Below are positions 8,069-16,019 of a stretch of 22,873 bases of DNA, piece by piece. The notes under the pieces are model-generated. The model saw only the letters and a list, made by a program, of their open reading frames with translations, searched no databases and was not told the origin of the DNA. The translations under genes and the position numbers were made by a program. Position 1 is the first letter of the stretch. Each line of letters begins with the position of its first letter. Source of the stretch: Bacillota bacterium (GTDB lineage: Bacteria > Bacillota > Clostridia > Lachnospirales > Cellulosilyticaceae). The stretch lies in contig JAEYNQ010000131.1 in NCBI GenBank assembly GCA_023412455.1, positions 1-22,873 of the forward strand, in the 5' to 3' direction.

Positions 8069-9166
8069 ATGATTTCAAATCAGATTTTACAAAGTACCAT
8101 AGACGGATTGAAGAACATCACGCGAAGAGATTTTTCTATTATTGATGCAGAATCTAAAGTAGTTGTTTCTACATTGGGGAATAATGTGGGGGAGTATGTT
8201 CCTCAAGTGGAAGCTTTTATTAGTTCTCAAGCTGACAGCCAAGAGATGCAAGGTGCTCATTATTTTAAGATTTATGATGAATATCTTGTAGAGTATGTTT
8301 TAGCTGTAAGTGGTGTAGACGATGAGGCCTATAAATTAGGAAAGATTGTAACCTTACAGATTAAAAGCTTACTAGTAGCTTATAAAGAACGCTTTGATCG
8401 TGATAACTTCATCAAAAATCTTTTGTTAGATAATTTGCTTCTAGTGGATATCTATACACGTGCTAAAAAATTGCATATCAAAAATAATGTACGTCGTGTG
8501 GTTTTCCTAATTGAATGTAATGATAAGAAGGATAATAATATCTCAGATATCTTAAGAAATATTTTCCCAGATAAAGCAAAGGATTTTGTTACAGCGGTAG
8601 ATGAAAAGAATATGATTTTAGTTAAAGAAATCATTTCAGATGAGCCTAGTGAAATTGAGGGTTATGCTAAGATGATTTATGATACATTAAGTGCTGAGGC
8701 TATGAGTAAGGTTTATGTAGCAGTAGGTGCACCTGTTAATGACCTGAAAGATGTATCCAACTCTTATAAAGAAGCCAATATGGCTCTTGAAGTAGGTAAA
8801 ATCTTTAATTGTGAAGGTCATATTTCACACTATGCGAAACTAGGTATTGGACGTATTATTTACCAATTACCTCTTTCTCTTTGCAAGCTCTTTATCAAAG
8901 AAGTATTAAAGGATAAACGAGTAGATAGTTTTGATGAAGAAACATTGATGACAGTGAATAAGTTTTTTGAGAATAGCCTGAATGTTTCTGAGACCTCTAG
9001 ACAGCTTTATATTCATAGAAATACCCTAGTGTATCGTCTAGACAAATTATTAAAGACGACAGGCTTAGACCTTCGTCAGTTTGATGATGCCATTGTATTT
9101 AAAATTACTATTATGGTAAGTCAATATATGGAATATATGGAAAGACAAAGTCAAAATAGAATGTAG
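8069..9166 (+). CDS. CdaR/PucR family transcriptional regulator
   Basis: The 365-residue protein has the architecture of the CdaR/PucR family. An N-terminal sensory region with a CdaR-like sugar-diacid-recognition feel spans about residues 1-110, a GGDEF-like middle domain about 135-260, and a C-terminal PucR-type helix-turn-helix about 300-345 (NVSETSRQLYIHRNTLVYRL). In relatives, sugar diacids or purine-related ligands control metabolic genes. The start ATG 8069 follows TAGGAGCTGA at good spacing. ftsE begins 18 bases after its stop with no terminator between, so regulator and division genes are probably on one transcript. The ligand and targets are unknown; the preceding sugar ATPase gene is a possible target only by proximity. 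Confidence 0.8.
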   Translation: MISNQILQSTIDGLKNITRRDFSIIDAESKVVVSTLGNNVGEYVPQVEAFISSQADSQEMQGAHYFKIYDEYLVEYVLAVSGVDDEAYKLGKIVTLQIKSLLVAYKERFDRDNFIKNLLLDNLLLVDIYTRAKKLHIKNNVRRVVFLIECNDKKDNNISDILRNIFPDKAKDFVTAVDEKNMILVKEIISDEPSEIEGYAKMIYDTLSAEAMSKVYVAVGAPVNDLKDVSNSYKEANMALEVGKIFNCEGHISHYAKLGIGRIIYQLPLSLCKLFIKEVLKDKRVDSFDEETLMTVNKFFENSLNVSETSRQLYIHRNTLVYRLDKLLKTTGLDLRQFDDAIVFKITIMVSQYMEYMERQSQNRM

Positions 9167-9184
9167 GAACTTGGTGGATAAGAG

Positions 9185-9892
9185 ATGATTTACTTACAAA
9201 ATGTATCAAAGGTTTATTCCAATGGGGCCATTGGATTAAATAGTACAAGCTTAAGTATAGAGAAGGGTGAATTCGTATTTATCACTGGAAATAGTGGGTC
9301 AGGTAAATCCACCTTATTAAGACTTCTTCTTAAAGAGATTGAGCCAACTCATGGCAAGATTATTATTAATAATAAGGATATTACTAAGTTAAAGAGAAGA
9401 CAAATCCCTTATCTAAGAAGAGATATTGGGATTGTTTTCCAGGATTTTAGATTGCTTCCCAATAAGACGGTTTACGAAAATGTAGCCTTTGCTATGCAGA
9501 TTGTAGGGGCTAGTGGAAGAGAAATTCGTAAAAATGTCCCTATTGTATTGGGTCTTGTTGGGTTGGCTAGGAAGGCTAGATGTTATCCTAATGAATTATC
9601 AGGTGGTGAACAACAGCGAACTGCTTTAGCTAGGGCCATTGTGAATAATAGCCCTATTCTTATTGCAGATGAACCAACAGGGAATTTAGACCCTGCCACA
9701 TCTTGGGAGATTATGAATTGTCTTCAAGATATTAATAAGCGTGGCGTAACCATTGTTATGGCTACCCACGAGAGGGAGATTGTAAATTCCCTTAAGAAAC
9801 GTGTTATTGAGATTAAAGATGGAAATGTAGCGAAGGATTTACAAGAAGGAGGCTATGACGATGAAATGGAATACTCTCAAATATTTATTTAA
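9185..9892 (+). CDS. ftsE: Cell-division ABC transporter ATPase FtsE
   Basis: FtsE is the cytoplasmic ATPase of the FtsEX complex, which does not transport a substrate but uses ATP to switch on peptidoglycan hydrolases outside the membrane. The 235-residue protein has Walker A GNSGSGKST at 35-43, Q-loop VFQDFRLLPN, the signature LSGGE at 138-142, Walker B ILIADEP at 158-164 with GNLDP, and the switch His at 195. The DFRLLPNKTVYENVAFA stretch is typical of FtsE and separates it from LolD/MacB ATPases. Its 3' end overlaps ftsX by 32 bases, indicating translational coupling. The upstream ribosome site is weak (GGTGGAT), possibly relying on coupling with the regulator gene before it. Confidence 0.92.
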   Translation: MIYLQNVSKVYSNGAIGLNSTSLSIEKGEFVFITGNSGSGKSTLLRLLLKEIEPTHGKIIINNKDITKLKRRQIPYLRRDIGIVFQDFRLLPNKTVYENVAFAMQIVGASGREIRKNVPIVLGLVGLARKARCYPNELSGGEQQRTALARAIVNNSPILIADEPTGNLDPATSWEIMNCLQDINKRGVTIVMATHEREIVNSLKKRVIEIKDGNVAKDLQEGGYDDEMEYSQIFI

Positions 9893-10754
9893 AGAGGGTA
9901 TTATAGGCTTATGGAAAAATAGAATCATGGCACTAGCTTCTGCAGGTACTATTATACTTTGTTTGCTTATTTTAGGAGTGTCTTATGCTTTAGGTAATAA
10001 TATTGATTATGTGTTAAAGCAGGTAGAGACCAAGTTTGGTATTACAGCTTATGTAAAAGATGGAGTAGAAGAAGGGCGCATTTCAATTATACGACAGGAG
10101 CTCATGACTATCCCTCATGTGACCCAGGTCCAGTATATTTCAAAAGAAGATGCCTTAAAAATCTTTAGTTCAGAGAGTGAAAATGATGCTTTATTTACGG
10201 ATTTCCAGAAGGATAATCCTTTGCCTGCTTCTTTTGAAATGACGGTGGAAGGTGTGGCGTATCAAGAACAGGTGGCAGAAAGCTTAAAACAATATAGTGA
10301 GCTTGAAGTGGTGTACTTACAAAAAGAAACAGATATTTTTATGAAGCTTAATCATACAGTCAATTATATATCCTTAGGAGTGAGTGTATGCTTGATTCTT
10401 GTGGGCTTACTTTTAATGGCTAATACCATAAAACTTACTGTTTACATACGACGAAAAGAAATTAATATTATGAAATATATAGGTGCTACAGATTGGTTTA
10501 TTCGCCTACCTTTCTTGATTGAAGGGGTTGTCATCGGACTAATAGGATCACTTATTTCTATCATATGCATTACCTTACTTTATAATAGTATTTATGAGTT
10601 TGTAATGCAGCACCTTATTAGTCTTTTAAATGGTTTCCAGCTTCTAGAGATTAAGGAGATTATGAGAGGACTGATTCCTATTTACTTAAGTATTGGTATG
10701 GGTATAGGTCTTATTGGTAGTGGAACTTCTGTGCATAAGCATTTAAAGGTATAG
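9861..10754 (+). CDS. ftsX: Cell-division protein FtsX (FtsE partner, permease-like)
   Basis: FtsX is the membrane half of FtsEX; its extracytoplasmic loop binds the coiled coil of a peptidoglycan hydrolase and relays FtsE ATP cycles. The 297-residue protein shows the standard topology: a short cytoplasmic N terminus (MKWNTLKYLFKEG), a first membrane segment about 22-43, an external domain to about residue 165, then three C-terminal membrane segments with the FtsX-type YIGATDWFIRLPF loop. I chose ATG 9861 rather than 9855 because AGAAGGAGG at 9844-9852 is 8 bases from 9861 but only 2 from 9855. The peptidase gene starts 10 bases after its stop. Confidence 0.93.
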   Translation: MKWNTLKYLFKEGIIGLWKNRIMALASAGTIILCLLILGVSYALGNNIDYVLKQVETKFGITAYVKDGVEEGRISIIRQELMTIPHVTQVQYISKEDALKIFSSESENDALFTDFQKDNPLPASFEMTVEGVAYQEQVAESLKQYSELEVVYLQKETDIFMKLNHTVNYISLGVSVCLILVGLLLMANTIKLTVYIRRKEINIMKYIGATDWFIRLPFLIEGVVIGLIGSLISIICITLLYNSIYEFVMQHLISLLNGFQLLEIKEIMRGLIPIYLSIGMGIGLIGSGTSVHKHLKV

Positions 10755-10764
10755 GGGGACTACT

Positions 10765-11886
10765 ATGAGAAGAAAATTAGCAGTTTTTTTGAGCCTTTTG
10801 TTATTACTAACACCTTTGCATGCTTCGAGTTTATCTAGTAAAAAGAATGAGTTAAGTAATACACAAAAGGAGATAAAGGATACGAAAAATAGCCTTGCAC
10901 TAACAGAAGAAAAGAAAAATCAAATCAAGGCTGAAATCAAAAAGGTAGATACTCAGATTGTGGGTATTCAAGATAAAATCGATACGTTAGAAATCCAGCT
11001 AGATGAAAAAGAAGCGGCTATCGAGAAAAGTGAAGCCGAATTAAAGGTAGCTACAGAGAAAAAAGATGAGCAATACGAAGATACTAAGAAACGTATGGTG
11101 CAAATGTATAAAAATCGAAAGATGGGCTATTTGCAAATCATTTTTTCCTCTGGGGACTTTTGGGAAGCTATTAACCGGATAGAATATATCAAGCGTATTT
11201 CTAACCAAGATAATCATTTATTAGATAGCTATGAAGAGCAGATTCAAAGGATTGACGAGAAAAAGACAAGTATTGAAGAAGAAAAGAGAGCTCTAGATAC
11301 TCTTTTTGAAGAACAGGTTAGTCGTAAACATGAGCTACAAGCGGCAAGGGAAGAAAAGGATAGGGCCATTACTCAGTTAGCCGGTGAAGAGGATAAGCTG
11401 AAGGCTCAAATCAAGGAAATGGAAGAAGAATCCAAAAAATTAGAAGCAGAGATTAAAAAGTTGACAGCAGCCAGTACCCTTAAGTATTCAGGTGGCAAGT
11501 TTAGTTGGCCAGTTCCCGGCTTTTATTACATAAGCTCTCCTTACAGTTCCAGAACAAGTCCTATTTCTGGGCGGGCAGAATTCCATACAGGAATAGATAT
11601 TCCGGCCTCTTATGGCTCCCCTGTAGTAGCTGCTGCGGATGGCGTAGTTATCACTTCGGGATGGATTAATGGCTATGGCTATACCATAATGATTAATCAT
11701 GGAAGTGGACTTGTAAGCTTGTATGGTCACAACTCGTCTTTGGTTGCCCAAAAGGGAGATGTGGTTAAAAAGGGACAAACCGTTGCAAAAATAGGAAGTA
11801 CCGGCTATTCCACTGGTAATCATTGTCATTTTGAAGTACGTGTCAATGGCTCTCATACCAGTCCATGGAATTACCTTAGTAAATAG
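10765..11886 (+). CDS. Secreted coiled-coil M23 peptidase, FtsEX-controlled murein hydrolase (EnvC/PcsB-like)
   Basis: This is probably the enzyme or activator gated by FtsEX at the septum or side wall. A signal peptide covers about residues 1-22 (MRRKLAVFLSLLLLL then an HASS cleavage region). Two coiled-coil blocks follow, about 25-110 and 150-235, very rich in Glu and Lys, separated by the RMVQMYKNRKMGYLQIIFSSG hinge known from EnvC/PcsB-type proteins. A C-terminal M23 (LytM) domain covers about 250-372. Metal ligands H274 and D278 (HTGID), H322 (YGHNS) and the HxH pair H353/H355 are all present. An active endopeptidase is therefore likely, unlike E. coli EnvC whose LytM domain is degenerate, and unlike streptococcal PcsB, which uses a CHAP domain. 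It is the last gene before a terminator. Confidence 0.9.
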   Translation: MRRKLAVFLSLLLLLTPLHASSLSSKKNELSNTQKEIKDTKNSLALTEEKKNQIKAEIKKVDTQIVGIQDKIDTLEIQLDEKEAAIEKSEAELKVATEKKDEQYEDTKKRMVQMYKNRKMGYLQIIFSSGDFWEAINRIEYIKRISNQDNHLLDSYEEQIQRIDEKKTSIEEEKRALDTLFEEQVSRKHELQAAREEKDRAITQLAGEEDKLKAQIKEMEEESKKLEAEIKKLTAASTLKYSGGKFSWPVPGFYYISSPYSSRTSPISGRAEFHTGIDIPASYGSPVVAAADGVVITSGWINGYGYTIMINHGSGLVSLYGHNSSLVAQKGDVVKKGQTVAKIGSTGYSTGNHCHFEVRVNGSHTSPWNYLSK

Positions 11887-11925
11887 TAAGATTTAGGGTA
11901 AACTAATGCTATAAAAACATATGTG

Positions 11926-11967
11926 AAAGAAGTAACTAATAGATTACTAAAGGGTTACTTCTTTTTT
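11926..11967 (+). terminator. Rho-independent terminator ending the cdaR-like/ftsEX unit
   Basis: The arms AAGAAGTAAC (11927-11936) and GTTACTTCTT (11954-11963) pair perfectly around a 17-base loop. The T run continues to 11967. It lies 40 bases after the M23 peptidase stop. Confidence 0.88.
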
Positions 11968-11980
11968 GCATTATTACGTA

Positions 11981-12009
11981 TTGCCTGATAGTAAAAAAAG
12001 GAATACAAT
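11981..12009 (+). promoter_or_regulatory. Sigma-A-type promoter for the S41 peptidase genes
   Basis: TTGCCT at 11981-11986 and TACAAT at 12004-12009 are separated by exactly 17 bases, matching four and five of six consensus positions. It lies just after the preceding terminator and about 35 bases before the TTG start of the first S41 gene. Confidence 0.65.
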
Positions 12010-12044
12010 GATAGAAAATAGTTGCAACATAAGGAGAGAGACTA

Positions 12045-13220
12045 TTGAAAGCAAAAATGGTAGCAGGCCTTCTTGTAGGAACTGCATTAAGCGTAGGGTT
12101 AATAGGAACTGTTATAGGCTGTAATATTGATCAGCTTACCCAGAACCAGTATTCTAGGACTAAAATGAGTAAATTAAATAAGTATTTGAACTATAGTTTC
12201 CTTGGCGATATGGATCAGCAAAAGATTATTGATAGTATTTATGCAGGCTATGTAAGTGGACTAGAAGATCCCAGTACAGCTTACTTAAATGCAGAGGAAT
12301 ATAAGGCTGAACGTATTTTAGAAAAGGGAAGGTATATAGGAACAGGTATTTTCTTTACTTGGGGTATTAGTGGCAATGAAATTGTAGTCACAGAAGTTTT
12401 GGAAGAATCACCTGCCCAAAAAGCTGGTATAAAGGTGGGAGATAAGATTGTTAAGATTGATGACATTAGTGTTAGAATGGCCAATCAAGTGGGGCTTTAT
12501 GAGAAGCTAGGTTATACAGGGGATAAAGAGGTGGTATATACCTTGCAAGATAATGATGGAAGTCATACACGTGAAGTGGGCTTAGTCTCTACAGCCATAG
12601 CTGTACCAGCCATTGATGGGGAGATATTAGAAGGAAATATAGGGTATGTAGAAATGCGAACAGTTACCTCTAAAACCAGTGAAGCATTACAAAACAAGCT
12701 GGAAGTGTTTAAGAAAAAAAGGGTTAAAGGGGTTATTTTAGACATCCGTAATTTAAGTAGCAGAAATTTTGAAGAAATCCTTCAGCTTTGTGATTTATTT
12801 ATAGAAGATGAGCTTATATTTAAAGTACAGGATAAAGCAGGTACTATGAAGGAGTATAGGGCAAATCCTGGGGTAAGCTATGAGGGAAAGGTGATCCTTA
12901 TAGCCAATGAGGGAACCAGTGGAGTCATTGAAGCCTTTATCAGTGCCCTTAATGAAATCAAAAAGACTCCTATTATAGGTGGAACAACCGGTGGCGAGGG
13001 TGTTATAACACAAACTATTGATTTAGGTGATAAGACAGGTGTAAGAGTTACAACGGGTATTCTATATAATAAGGCAGGAGTAGCACTTAAGGGTAAAGGC
13101 ATTTCTCCTACAGTTCCAGTAAAAGCTACAGTAGAGTCAGCTGTTGAAATAATGACCACGGGTAAACTTTCTATAAAAAATGATGCGCCACTTGTAGAGG
13201 CTATTAAACAATTGAAATAA
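12045..13220 (+). CDS. S41 peptidase-like protein, catalytic residues lost (pseudoprotease)
   Basis: The protein has the layout of carboxy-terminal processing proteases: an N-terminal hydrophobic segment, a CTP N-domain (about 40-90), a PDZ domain (about 97-172) and an S41 domain (about 195-365). Aligned by eye with the next gene, the catalytic Ser is Gly293, the Lys is Glu318 and the Gln is Thr322. The RNNPGG oxyanion-region motif is also changed to RNLSSR. Proteolysis is therefore unlikely; a substrate-binding or regulatory role for the active paralogue is plausible. The hydrophobic N terminus ends in VIGC (Cys26), which fits a lipobox, so it may be a lipoprotein. The TTG start at 12045 is supported by AAGGAGAGAG at the right distance. 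Confidence 0.85.
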   Translation: MKAKMVAGLLVGTALSVGLIGTVIGCNIDQLTQNQYSRTKMSKLNKYLNYSFLGDMDQQKIIDSIYAGYVSGLEDPSTAYLNAEEYKAERILEKGRYIGTGIFFTWGISGNEIVVTEVLEESPAQKAGIKVGDKIVKIDDISVRMANQVGLYEKLGYTGDKEVVYTLQDNDGSHTREVGLVSTAIAVPAIDGEILEGNIGYVEMRTVTSKTSEALQNKLEVFKKKRVKGVILDIRNLSSRNFEEILQLCDLFIEDELIFKVQDKAGTMKEYRANPGVSYEGKVILIANEGTSGVIEAFISALNEIKKTPIIGGTTGGEGVITQTIDLGDKTGVRVTTGILYNKAGVALKGKGISPTVPVKATVESAVEIMTTGKLSIKNDAPLVEAIKQLK

Positions 13221-13270
13221 AAGCATTCTTTGTTGTTAGGATATAAAGGAAAAAAATAATTAGCATAGGA

Positions 13271-13300
13271 TTATCAAAACATAGGTACACTAAATATAGT
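13271..13300 (+). promoter_or_regulatory. Possible promoter before the active S41 protease gene
   Basis: TTATCA at 13271-13276 and TATAGT at 13295-13300 are 18 bases apart in the 107-base gap between the two S41 genes. No terminator is visible in that gap. This may be an internal promoter added to read-through from upstream. Confidence 0.4.
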
Positions 13301-13327
13301 CACACATTTATGAAGGAGGTAGCATTG

Positions 13328-14488
13328 ATGAAAAAAAATAGCTTTTTTCGAGGTGCTGCTATAGGTTTTTTATTGTCAACAATAGTATTGCTGGGAGTAG
13401 GCTTTGTCGATAAGTACTATTATGTAGATAAAAAATTATTAGCGATAGAATCAGTTATTAGTAATTATTTTGTAGGTGATGTCAGTAAAGAAAAGATGCA
13501 AGAAGGTATTTATAAAGGCTTTGTAGCGGGAGTAGGAGATATTTATACCAACTACTATACTTCAGAGGAATATGACAGCTTCAAAGAAAAGTCCAGTGGA
13601 GTCTATGCTGGAATTGGGGTTCAAATGACAGTAGATGCCACAGACAATACCATTGTGGTAACAGAGGTATTTGAGAATTCGCCTGCCAAGGAAGTGGGGA
13701 TTTTGCCTAAGGATAAAATTATCAAAGCCGATGGGCAGACCATTACAGGGGATGACTTTGATAATGTGCCTAAAATGATTAAGGGGCCACCAGATACAAC
13801 GGTTAATGTAAGTATTTATAGACCTTCAGAACAAAAGGTTTATGATTTTGTTCTTACAAGAAAGAATATTACTTATCCTTCAGTAACCTCTAGAATGCTA
13901 GAAAAGAATATTGGCTATATCAAAATCACACAGTTTGAGGAATTGACCTATGATCAGTTTGTAAAAGAATTAGAAGCTCTAGAAAAAGAAAAAGCTAAAG
14001 GGTTGGTACTCGATCTTAGAAATAACCCAGGAGGACTTTTACAAGTCACTACCAAGATTGTGGATGAACTTATTCCTGAAGGACTCATTGTTTCAACAAA
14101 AGATAAAAATGGTAAAGTAGAAGAGATTTTTGCAGATAACAAGTATAATGATATACCTATTGTTATCCTTGTAAATGGAGATAGTGCCAGTGCTTCTGAG
14201 GTCCTTTCAGGGGCTCTCAAGGATCATAAACGTGCCCAGCTTGTGGGAGAAACCACCTTTGGTAAAGGGGTTGTTCAAAGTATTGTGCCTCTTACAGATG
14301 GTTCGGCTCTTAAACTGACTACTGCTAAATACTTTACGCCAAGTGGTGTATGTATTCAGGGAATAGGGATTGAACCAAACTATAAAGTGAGCTTAAGTAC
14401 CAGTGCCCTTACAAAAGGCAGATTAGAAGACCATGAAGATGCTCAACTCCAGAAAGCTATTGAGGTTTTAAAAAAGGAAGTCAAATAG
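13328..14488 (+). CDS. S41 carboxy-terminal processing protease (CtpA/CtpB type)
   Basis: This is a membrane-anchored extracytoplasmic serine protease that cleaves C-terminal tails of envelope proteins. In Bacillus, CtpB activates a regulated intramembrane protease. The 386-residue protein has an N-terminal membrane anchor (about 8-26), a CTP N-domain, a PDZ domain (about 90-165) and an intact S41 core. RNNPGG, SASASE with S288, and FGKGVVQ with K313 and Q317 reproduce the Ser-Lys-Gln spacing of CtpB (25 and 4 residues). ATG 13328 is chosen because GAAGGAGGT at 13312-13320 lies 7 bases upstream; an earlier ATG at 13310 sits on that site. Its tandem position after an inactive paralogue suggests duplication and division of labour. 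Confidence 0.92.
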   Translation: MKKNSFFRGAAIGFLLSTIVLLGVGFVDKYYYVDKKLLAIESVISNYFVGDVSKEKMQEGIYKGFVAGVGDIYTNYYTSEEYDSFKEKSSGVYAGIGVQMTVDATDNTIVVTEVFENSPAKEVGILPKDKIIKADGQTITGDDFDNVPKMIKGPPDTTVNVSIYRPSEQKVYDFVLTRKNITYPSVTSRMLEKNIGYIKITQFEELTYDQFVKELEALEKEKAKGLVLDLRNNPGGLLQVTTKIVDELIPEGLIVSTKDKNGKVEEIFADNKYNDIPIVILVNGDSASASEVLSGALKDHKRAQLVGETTFGKGVVQSIVPLTDGSALKLTTAKYFTPSGVCIQGIGIEPNYKVSLSTSALTKGRLEDHEDAQLQKAIEVLKKEVK

Positions 14489-14497
14489 GAGGATGAG

Positions 14498-15151
14498 ATG
14501 AAGAGACAACTCCAATCATTAGTTCTCGGAAGTCTTATGGGTATTAGTATTAGTTTTGTGATGAATAAGGTAGGGGGCCCATGGCTTCTTACCTTTAGTT
14601 TGTTTTTACTCCTACCTATAAGCTTTTTATTAGGGAGGATACAAAGTAGGTGGTACTGCTTAGCCTATAGTGTACCTAGTTTATATGGACTTTACCGATT
14701 GAGCCTTTTGGTAGGAATACCTGCAGGATGTTTGGTAATACCCTATAGACAATTTGTCTTTTTAGTAGGCTTATTACATATAGCAGAAGGCTTAATGGTC
14801 TATTGGGCAGCACCAAAGGCCATGATATCCATTAAAGGATACAAAGGAAAAGAAAAAGTAGAGGGTTATCAAACACATTTAAGTTGGTTTGTCCCTCTTT
14901 TTTTATTTTCTTGCAAAGCATTTTTTATCCCTATATTCATGGCGTATGGCGATGATACCACTTCCTCTAATCCCAAAAAAAGATTTAAAAATATGGGGAT
15001 TTGGATTTTTTGCTATGGAATAGGTATGGTGCAACTCGGGTGGCTATTAATAAATAAGGCTATCAAGCTAGAGTTGGGATTAGCGCTCATGCCTCTTTGT
15101 CATGAAATACTCATGTTAATAAATAAAAGGATGGAAGTAAAAAACAAATAA
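14498..15151 (+). CDS. Unrecognised polytopic membrane protein
   Basis: I do not recognise the family. The 217-residue protein contains about five or six hydrophobic segments, with short loops and a Lys/Arg-rich C terminus. Notable stretches are a PxSFLLGR turn near residue 40, an IAEGLMVYWAAPKAM segment near 96-110, and a polar loop GDDTTSSNPKKRFKN near 150-165. The perfect AGGAGG at 14487-14492 overlaps the stop codon of the protease gene, and ATG 14498 follows after 5 bases, so translation is probably coupled to the protease. That suggests a linked envelope function, perhaps a protease partner or substrate; this is inference only. Confidence 0.7.
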   Translation: MKRQLQSLVLGSLMGISISFVMNKVGGPWLLTFSLFLLLPISFLLGRIQSRWYCLAYSVPSLYGLYRLSLLVGIPAGCLVIPYRQFVFLVGLLHIAEGLMVYWAAPKAMISIKGYKGKEKVEGYQTHLSWFVPLFLFSCKAFFIPIFMAYGDDTTSSNPKKRFKNMGIWIFCYGIGMVQLGWLLINKAIKLELGLALMPLCHEILMLINKRMEVKNK

Positions 15152-15166
15152 AATATTTTTTTCACA

Positions 15167-15244
15167 ATATACCTTGACAGGTGAGGTATATATGAGTAAT
15201 ATATGATATATAGAAAATACTTCATCACATGAGGTATATATGTG
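15167..15244 (+). promoter_or_regulatory. TTGACA promoter embedded in operator-like repeats
   Basis: TTGACA at 15174-15179 and TAATAT at 15197-15202 are separated by 17 bases. An inverted repeat ATATACC (15167-15173) / GGTATAT (15185-15191) brackets the -35 box. The 13-base direct repeat TGAGGTATATATG occurs at 15182-15194 and again at 15230-15242; the second copy sits inside a CACAT-N9-ATGTG inverted repeat (15226-15244). This arrangement looks like paired repressor sites over and downstream of the start of transcription, leaving a leader of about 145 bases before ATG 15354. PadR-family regulators typically control genes of the following type, but no such gene is in the window. Confidence 0.65.
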
Positions 15245-15353
15245 TGCTTAATATAACAAAAAATTATATAAGTAATGACAAGAAACATAAAAGCAACACA
15301 AGGATAAAGAGAGAGACTAAAAAGAAAAACAAAGTGTAAGGGAGGCTTTATAG

Positions 15354-16016
15354 ATGGAAGGTAAAATTAGAATGGCAGTGGAAGCTTTATTTGAAGAAGC
15401 GCCTAATACCAAAAAGATCTTTCAAGCAAAGGAAGAATTAATTGGAAATCTTACTGAGAAGTATAAGCATTTGATGAATGAAGGAGATTCACCAGAAGAA
15501 GCTTATCATCAGGTCATTACGGGTATAGGGAATATAGATGCTTTGATTACTGAATTAAGGCAAAACCCTAGAGAAACAGAGAATAAGCAACTTGATAAGC
15601 AAAGGGCAGCACTTATTACAAGCTGTAGTTTTACCTTATATGTTATTAGTATTATTGTTTTAATTGGCGGCAAGAGCTTATTGGGTTTAGATAATAAATT
15701 AACTTTTATTGGATTTCTAGTCTTTGCAACGGTTCCCACCTGTCTTCTTATTTATCAGTTTATTGTTCAAAATCCATTAGTGGAAAATGGTAGGATGCAA
15801 AGTGCAGCAGCTTCCATTCAAAAGTTCGATGCAAAAAAGAGAAAAGAAGTGAGAGATAGCGTTCACTCCATTATCTGGACTGGGACAGTTGCTCTTTATC
15901 TCATAGTAAGCTTTACCTTTAGTATATGGGGAATTTCATGGATTCTTTTTATTATAGCAATAGTTATACAAAAAATTGTGGATTTAGTTTTTAGTATGAA
16001 TAACATGGGGGAATAA
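15354..16016 (+). CDS. DUF1700/permease-prefix-domain (PPD1) membrane protein
   Basis: The first 70 residues form a helical domain of the PPD1/DUF1700 type, with the characteristic run of a helix, a SPEEAYHQVITGIGN-like segment and LITEL. Membrane segments follow at about 86-104, 115-137 and 173-208. Proteins of this sort are usually encoded beside a PadR repressor and a DUF4097 gene and belong to envelope-stress modules. Their molecular activity is not established. GGGAGG at 15340-15345 is well placed for ATG 15354. The stop is 3 bases before the DUF4097 start, so the two are translated from one message. Here the PadR gene normally next to it is missing from the window. Confidence 0.75.
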   Translation: MEGKIRMAVEALFEEAPNTKKIFQAKEELIGNLTEKYKHLMNEGDSPEEAYHQVITGIGNIDALITELRQNPRETENKQLDKQRAALITSCSFTLYVISIIVLIGGKSLLGLDNKLTFIGFLVFATVPTCLLIYQFIVQNPLVENGRMQSAAASIQKFDAKKRKEVRDSVHSIIWTGTVALYLIVSFTFSIWGISWILFIIAIVIQKIVDLVFSMNNMGE

Positions 16017-16019
16017 AGG

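Noticed and set aside
9185..9892. FtsE as an amino-acid or lipoprotein exporter ATPase
   Set aside because: The overlapping FtsX gene, the coiled-coil M23 partner and FtsE-type motifs make the division role far more likely.
12878..13159. Minus-strand open frames opposite the S41 genes and elsewhere (for example 1370-1654, 11488-11856, 15896-16315)
   Set aside because: They are shadows of strong + strand genes, lack ribosome sites and have Ser/Leu/Phe-rich translations typical of antisense frames.
15131..15162. Terminator after the unknown membrane protein gene (A/T-rich AAAATATTTTTTT)
   Set aside because: The stem would be entirely A-T and very short; the T run alone is not enough.
15182..15242. 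CRISPR-like array from the TGAGGTATATATG repeat
   Set aside because: There are only two copies of 13 bases at a promoter and no cas genes; operator sites explain them better.
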